Below, piece by piece: positions 58,434-64,000 of a stretch of DNA of 64,000 bases. The notes beneath the pieces were generated by a model. It was given only the letters and a program-made list of their open reading frames with translations. It ran no database searches and was not told the origin of the DNA. Origin of the DNA: Acheta domesticus (Eukaryota; Arthropoda; Insecta; Orthoptera; Gryllidae); NCBI GenBank assembly GCA_031308135.1, contig JAHLJT010000631.1, positions 6,239,371-6,303,370 on the forward strand, in the 5' to 3' direction. The position numbers and the translations under genes are program-made. The number at the start of each line of letters is the position of its first letter. Within the stretch, counting starts at the first letter, position 1.

Positions 58434-59189
58434 ATGCTCTAACACTGCCAAAGGCGGAGATTGTAAGCATTCACGGGGAAAGCCGACAAATGGTGTCAAA
58501 ATACCGTAATTGTTCGTTTAAACGTGTTCAATTCACTACTCCGAAGAATCTGGAACTAGCAATTGGTAGGCGCTACAGCCAATGACAGATTCAGAAGAAA
58601 ACGCCTTCTTTTCATGTAAGTAAGTCTACATTTCAAGTTTAAATTAATGATAGATTACTGCAGTGCTACACCAGTTTCGGGTCTATGTGTACTGCATGTA
58701 AGATGCCAGATACAGATACGAGCTTCAGAGGAGGGATACATTCCGGGTTGTTTACATTCACTTCATTCTCCCGATGGACACAGTATCGATCGTCACTAAT
58801 GACCCAATATTCGATTTCGATTCGAAGTTACAAATTTTTAATTCCTTTCACTACTGTTCGCAGTTCACCTATGGGAATATAGCGTAATAAAACCATTATT
58901 TCGCTAGATGTGACAGGTATTCATTAACAGGGGAACCTGATCACATATTCGTTCAGAAAAAATACACAATTAGGTAGGTGTAGATAGTCGTCAATATTCC
59001 AGTCACCGAAACATCGTAAAACATGCATTGCCTATAAATCAGATGATAGAGTTCTCTTTATGGATAAGCAAAACGGAACCGTGGGAACCGTGTTATGTTC
59101 TCGTAAAGGTTTCTAAGCTATTTTTTGTCTCCCTCGCAAAACGATATGACTACATAATGTTAGTGGAAGTAATTTTATTTATAAACAAA

Positions 59190-59303
59190 ATGTATCCACT
59201 TTTTCGTTACCAGGGCCCGGCAATATTTCCCGCCGAAAATTAGCAGTTTCCCGGCACACGATTACAATACTTTCTCTTCTTACGAAGTAAGGGCGAGGAA
59301 GTA
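59190..59303 (+). repeat. AT-rich dispersed family, right-end fragment
   Basis: TCCACTTTTTCGTTACCAGG, GCCGAAAATTAGCAG and AGTAAGGGCGAGGAAGTA match the last 115 bp of the copy at 54240-54897. Confidence 0.7.
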
Positions 59304-59939
59304 AAATGAGTTAAAAAGAGGAAACAAACAAACTTTGACAGCTTGGGAAAGCAGGTGATGACATTCGCACGTGACCACTTGTGAGGCGACCAACACCTGC
59401 AAGATTATCTCTAGAGAAGCACTGATCCTTATCAGGTTCTTATTTGTTCATCGCAAAGAACGGACAGTACGACTTTTTGCCTGTCATTATTTACAACGAA
59501 AGAAGGGTCCTGTTTGTAAAGATACAACCGTAACTGATTGCCAGCTTAGGTTTTAGCAAATGCTGTTTAGGACTATACTTATTGAAGTCTAAAACATCGT
59601 GTACTGTTGCGAGGGACACGAAAAAACAAGCTTAGAAACATTTACGAGAGCTGAAAGATTTTTCCACAGTTTTTTACACATAAAAAGGTCATACATTAAA
59701 AATAAATAGAGATGAAAATATAGTGATGCTACAAAAGCACGCACTTTCTCGCGTTATAATATGGCAATGTATTTCCATATTAACACATCTCTTCCATCAC
59801 TTCTAAAACTCATTACTTATCGTAGAGCATTAGGTGAAAAAATAACTAATTTCATGGTGATACACCAACACAAATTTGACAATGCAAACCTCCGTTCCAC
59901 TCCGTTAAAGGGAGTGATTTATAACATATAGGAAGGAAT

Positions 59940-60056
59940 AAGATTTATCCACTTTCATTACCAGAGCCCGGCAATAAGAGTTTCTATCGAAAAATCGCCT
60001 ATTGTTTCCTGCAGCATTACAATACCTTCTCTATACTGGGTAAGCAACAGCGAGAG
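59940..60056 (+). repeat. AT-rich dispersed family, second right-end fragment
   Basis: ATCCACTTTCATTACCAGAG, CCCGGCAATAAGAG and GCAGCATTACAATACC match the same right end, more diverged than at 59190. Confidence 0.65.
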
Positions 60057-60459
60057 TACAAATAATTAGCAGCTTTTCGCAATACCATAATTAAGACTAA
60101 ATAGGCGAAGAAAAACTGCCACCGGAATTTGAAGAAAATATCAGCGCCTGAATGACAGCTTCTCAGGAAGGCCCGGTGAGGAGACTTGCGCGATCAGTCG
60201 TTGGGCAAAAGACTATTTCGATACGATTCCCTCCACAACGCGTGGCCATTGGGCCCCACGAGTACACACGACTATCTTCATGCGGTGTTTCACTTCAGCC
60301 GCATTCACCACTCTAGAAAAATGAACGCGTGAGAGAAATAAAAACCCATGTTAAAGCACATTTTTTAAACACCAAAAACTAGTGAGCCAAGAACAGGTCA
60401 CGCTTTCTCGTATTTCCTGTAAAGGTTACGTAATATTAAAATGCTCTTTAAATCCGCAA

Positions 60460-60545
60460 AAAATAATTGCTCGGGATGGTATTCGAACCCATGGGCATAT
60501 GTTACACAAACGGATTTACACACTAGACCACCTGGCTGCTGGATT
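60460..60545 (-). mobile_element. tRNA-like SINE head
   Basis: On the minus strand GGTGGTCTAGTGTGTAAATC (A-box) and ATGGGTTCGAATACCATCCC (B-box) give a tRNA-like pol III promoter. The stems pair imperfectly, so a true tRNA gene is unlikely. Confidence 0.6.
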
Positions 60546-60727
60546 TCAAACAATGCCCTGTTCGCATTCTGTCGCATCTAAAGCAATGCATTTTCGCAAC
60601 TATCGAAGTTTTCAAACGTTTTAATGAAAACAGGGACCGAAGTCCTACTATTAAGCAAATATTTTTCTTTTACAAATAAGAAAGGAAAACATTTGGAGCC
60701 TTTTCAAAAACACACGCACTACACATG

Positions 60728-60895
60728 TCAGGAGCTTAGCACACGTCCCGGCTGGGGCAGCCATGGCTTGGGGGGCCATTCCTGGAGGGAGAAACCACGC
60801 AAGCCGAGGTGTGCGTTGGCGCCGCATATCACCATTCGGGATATAAATGCACGACACGTACGGGACTGATGACCATAGCAGTGAACCGGAAACAC
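60728..60895 (+). mobile_element. SINE body, 5'-truncated copy
   Basis: It shares GGAGCTTAG, GCAAGCCGAGGTG, GGCGCCGCATATCACCAT and GGGACTGATGACCATAGCAG with the end of the SINE at 46695-47165. It lacks the tRNA head. Confidence 0.6.
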
Positions 60896-61104
60896 TAATG
60901 TATCAATGATAATATCATATTCATATTTGAAGGGCCACATCTGCCAGAACGATGGGGGAATAACACTTTTGAAAATCTTTTGTATACTAGTGTTGTTAAC
61001 AGGACTGTCTCCTCAGGGAAAACCTTAGATCCACGAACACAAAAATAAGTGTTCTGACAATACTATTTATAAATAGTGCTTCGTAATTTTCAACATGTAG
61101 GAGG

Positions 61105-61185
61105 AAGAAAAATCCACTTTTCCGGCCCAAAAATCCATGGCATTTTTCCCAACAGCATTACACAACTGTCAACTTTCCTTTTTAA
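61105..61185 (+). repeat. AT-rich dispersed family, short right-end fragment
   Basis: TCCACTTTTCCGGCCC and CCAACAGCATTACACAAC resemble the right-end module, strongly diverged. Confidence 0.45.
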
Positions 61186-61199
61186 GAAGTACATAACAA

Positions 61200-64000
61200 T
61201 GTAAATGAGTACTCACTACTAATCCCTTATTTACAATAACATTTATATACAATATGGGCCTAAGTATAATTAATAATAAGGGGAAAATATTACGTTATTT
61301 AAACTGCACATAAATAAAACCTAATTTGGTGTCGTTAGAAAAGACGTTGGTGTTTTGCGGGGCCCATCAGAAGTTGGGTGTCCAAGCGTTCGCGTTTAAG
61401 TCGGCATTAGCTGTAGGACTTCAGTAAGTCCGAAGGTAACTCAGTAACTCGGCGGTACCTTCTGGCGTACACATTAGGTTCGAGTAATGGATGTCCAATA
61501 AAATCGGAGCATTTCTGTTTTATGAATTTATTTAAATTGACTATTTACTCCAAAACAAGCACTCTCAAGACATTTTTACAATAAATTTATCGATCGGTGG
61601 CATTAGTGTGATAGTTAAGAATTCCCGCGGCGTACAAAGAGGAAGATTATTTTCTGTTTCTTCGTGCTTACGACGCGCGTAATAGCCTCATTAACTCTAC
61701 CTGTAAGCACATCACATGTGAAGTGACCAGAAACATCTTATCTGTTTTCATGAGGATAAAAAGTTCCACCCGTACGTTCAAGAGCTTATCGCAGCTGTGT
61801 TTGGAATCAGGACTCAAGCCCATGTGAGTCAACATTTCCGCATGGTATCTCTACAAGGTGTGCATTCAACATTCTCTGGAAATTATTCTCCTTACAAAAT
61901 CTGCCAGAGATAACCACATTGTCGGCAAGACATCCAAGTAAAAGTCTCATACATTTTTAAACTCAAACGAATGTTCTTTAAGAGTAATATTTCAAAAATA
62001 TTTTTAGGAGCCCCGTCCTAGAATACGTTTTGGATCGGCCCCTCCACCTTAAGGCGCAAAACTAGTTGTACGAAAAGAACTAAAACATATTTCGCAAAGC
62101 GACTCATGTATACCAATTACATTTTTTAACCGCTTAGTTTTAGCAAATGATGACCCTTTGAGAGAAAAATACTACTTGAGTCTATGAGACAGTAAGAGTA
62201 TATCAACATAAAATCATGCGGGATATAAAATTCACGTCATACTTTACGTTGTATACTTCAACGTGTCTAATTCATACATTTTTACAAACACATAAATACT
62301 GGCAGTCGAAATATCACAGCACAGCAGACATTCGAATTGATCTATTTACATCTGACGAGTTTCACTGGGTATAAAACGTTATATAACGTAGGATATAACG
62401 CGTTATTACACAACTCATAATACTCATAACTTTTAGTAATATTAATCACAAAGTTAATAATTGTGTATTATGTGTTAATAATTATATATTAAGATGTATG
62501 TACAAAAGGGCAGTGGAAGTGTGTGTGGGGGGGGGGGGCAAAGATGAGTAAGGAAAGATCACGTGCGACCCTTGGCCTGTTTGGTTCCCCTGTTTTAGAT
62601 CGACGAAACCACGGAAAACTATCGATTAAAACAATAGACCGCTAGATTTCTTCCCCCATAAGCAGGTGAACCCGACCTAGCTGCGTAGCTAATGTCGAAA
62701 ATCCGCCCTCATTGCGACTAGAACCCAAGGACCTTCCAGTATAAAGAAGTTGCAGTAGCAACAGTTGTTTGCATAGCTACCTCAGAGAGTGGTAATATTG
62801 ATCCCAGATCTAAAATGAATTGGTGGCATGCAGATATTATCTGGCTGTAATAATAAACCTTCAGAAAAAGTTAAAAATTAAATCAGCAAATTTTTTGACG
62901 TTTCTGAAACATAATTAAAAACGGACTTCCAAAATGTGTCGTGTAAGCATTTGAAATGTACACGAGGAAATTTTACTATTTACTACTTTTTTTAGTACTA
63001 AATGTCCACGAGGAAACTATCGGATATGTTTACATTGTGAAAATACATTTTTGACATGTCGGTAGGAAAATGTGCACAAAAAGAGAAATAAATTGGCAGG
63101 GCCGTGGGTGTAATGAAAACTAATGAATATCTAAGAAATTGGAAGCGCCGAAAGTAAATGAAATAGAAAAGGCTTATTATTTTAGACCTAATCACAAAAT
63201 TCATACCTATATTAATATCTTTACAGTTTAGTTTGGAATTTTGTAACATTTATTCTGAGAAACCTGTTCATTTAATAGTGATATTCTGAAGGCATGTGTA
63301 ATGCAGAACCTCTACTATAGCGTGCCATGAAAGTATCTTCGCAATGGTACCTTGCTGGTGAGAGTACTTGCAAAACAGAAATTACGTTGGTAGCTCGACC
63401 TACAGCTTGAAACAGCAAATTGCGTATTCATCAAATAATAATAGAATCTGGAAGTGATGTTCCCTTCTATTATGTCCTAGTGATATGGTTGCTACCAACT
63501 TAAATGTACTTTTTAATATGAGGCATTGACTCTGCTCGTGCGGAGACTTTCCTGGCGCACTCTAGTACCGAAACATTCGAAAACAATTCTAGTTCTCTGC
63601 AGTTTACGCGAAAAAATAATATCGCATCATGGGTAACATTTCATAATTTCATACAAGAATTTATCCTTATCGATCATTTTTCGTAGCAACCTCAGAATTC
63701 AACCTCTTTGGCTCTTTATATGGAGGAAGACGTACTGATACTACCTCGGTCGAATATGCAGATCAGATTAGCGCAGAAAATTATGACATTTGGGTCAACG
63801 TAAATTGGTTCAGGGTGTCGCCAAAATACTTTCCCTGCATAAGCACATCCTAAGCCAAAAGAGGTCATTGGGATTCCATTACGGTTTCGCGGAGACTTTT
63901 GTCTCGCGTTCCATTTCCTCTGCTGGTGATGAACAAGTATTTGAGACATGTAATACGGTCATCCCTCTGATCCCACACAATCAAAATTCGCCGAGCAACT
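61200..64000. other. Unassigned terminal region
   Basis: Mixed AT-rich DNA with a 14-G run near 62527. I see no gene, RNA or repeat that I can support. Confidence 0.5.

Overview
The window looks like AT-rich, repeat-dense nuclear DNA of an insect. The evidence is two intron-containing minus-strand host genes with insect-type architecture, and a mix of mariner, Tc1-like, hAT, pogo-like, jockey-like LINE, tRNA-derived SINE and LTR remnants. The species cannot be named from the sequence. The repeat load and long introns would suit a large-genome insect, but that is only a guess.

Host gene 1 (about 1.5-9.7 kb, minus strand) is SUGT1/Sgt1, the HSP90 co-chaperone. All five coding exons are readable (9259-9435, 8735-8842, 8548-8641, 5589-5785, 1515-1622) and join in phase into 227 residues with a CS and an SGS domain and no TPR domain. 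A non-coding first exon probably ends at 9674. Its largest intron holds a decayed LINE reverse transcriptase, a poly(A) tract and part of an unclassified dispersed repeat.

Host gene 2 (36.9-39.0 kb, minus strand) is the dihydroceramide delta-4 desaturase DES1 (Drosophila infertile crescent). Four exons carry all three histidine boxes and the C-terminus. The N-terminal exon (about 85-90 residues) was not found in the window. A CpG-rich block at 41.57-41.96 kb is a plausible promoter but is not linked to the gene.

From 9.9 to 33 kb lies a graveyard of transposable elements. It holds palindromic TA-flanked MITEs, a jockey-type LINE split by 1.5 kb of foreign DNA, a Tc1 fragment, a 1.29-kb mariner with both ends, and a solo LTR with 5-bp target duplications. 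It also holds an internally deleted mariner inserted in a (TA)n tract, a broken ZMYM1/TTF-like hAT transposase, and a nested composite at 26.8-33.0 kb. The composite has pogo-like inverted ends and encloses a decayed THAP-domain gene with tandemly duplicated exon-like units, a second pogo-like insertion and two MITEs.

From 43 to 64 kb I find no host gene. This part holds one apparently full-length copy (43653-45237) of an unclassified AT-rich repeat family and many fragments of it. It also holds a LINE 3' end, tRNA-derived SINEs (two of them an inverted pair near 55 kb), and a GC-rich tetranucleotide tract that grew inside one repeat copy.

The two host genes have no evident functional link. 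Most of the biology here is transposon insertion history, and several nested insertions can be dated relative to each other from the sequence alone.
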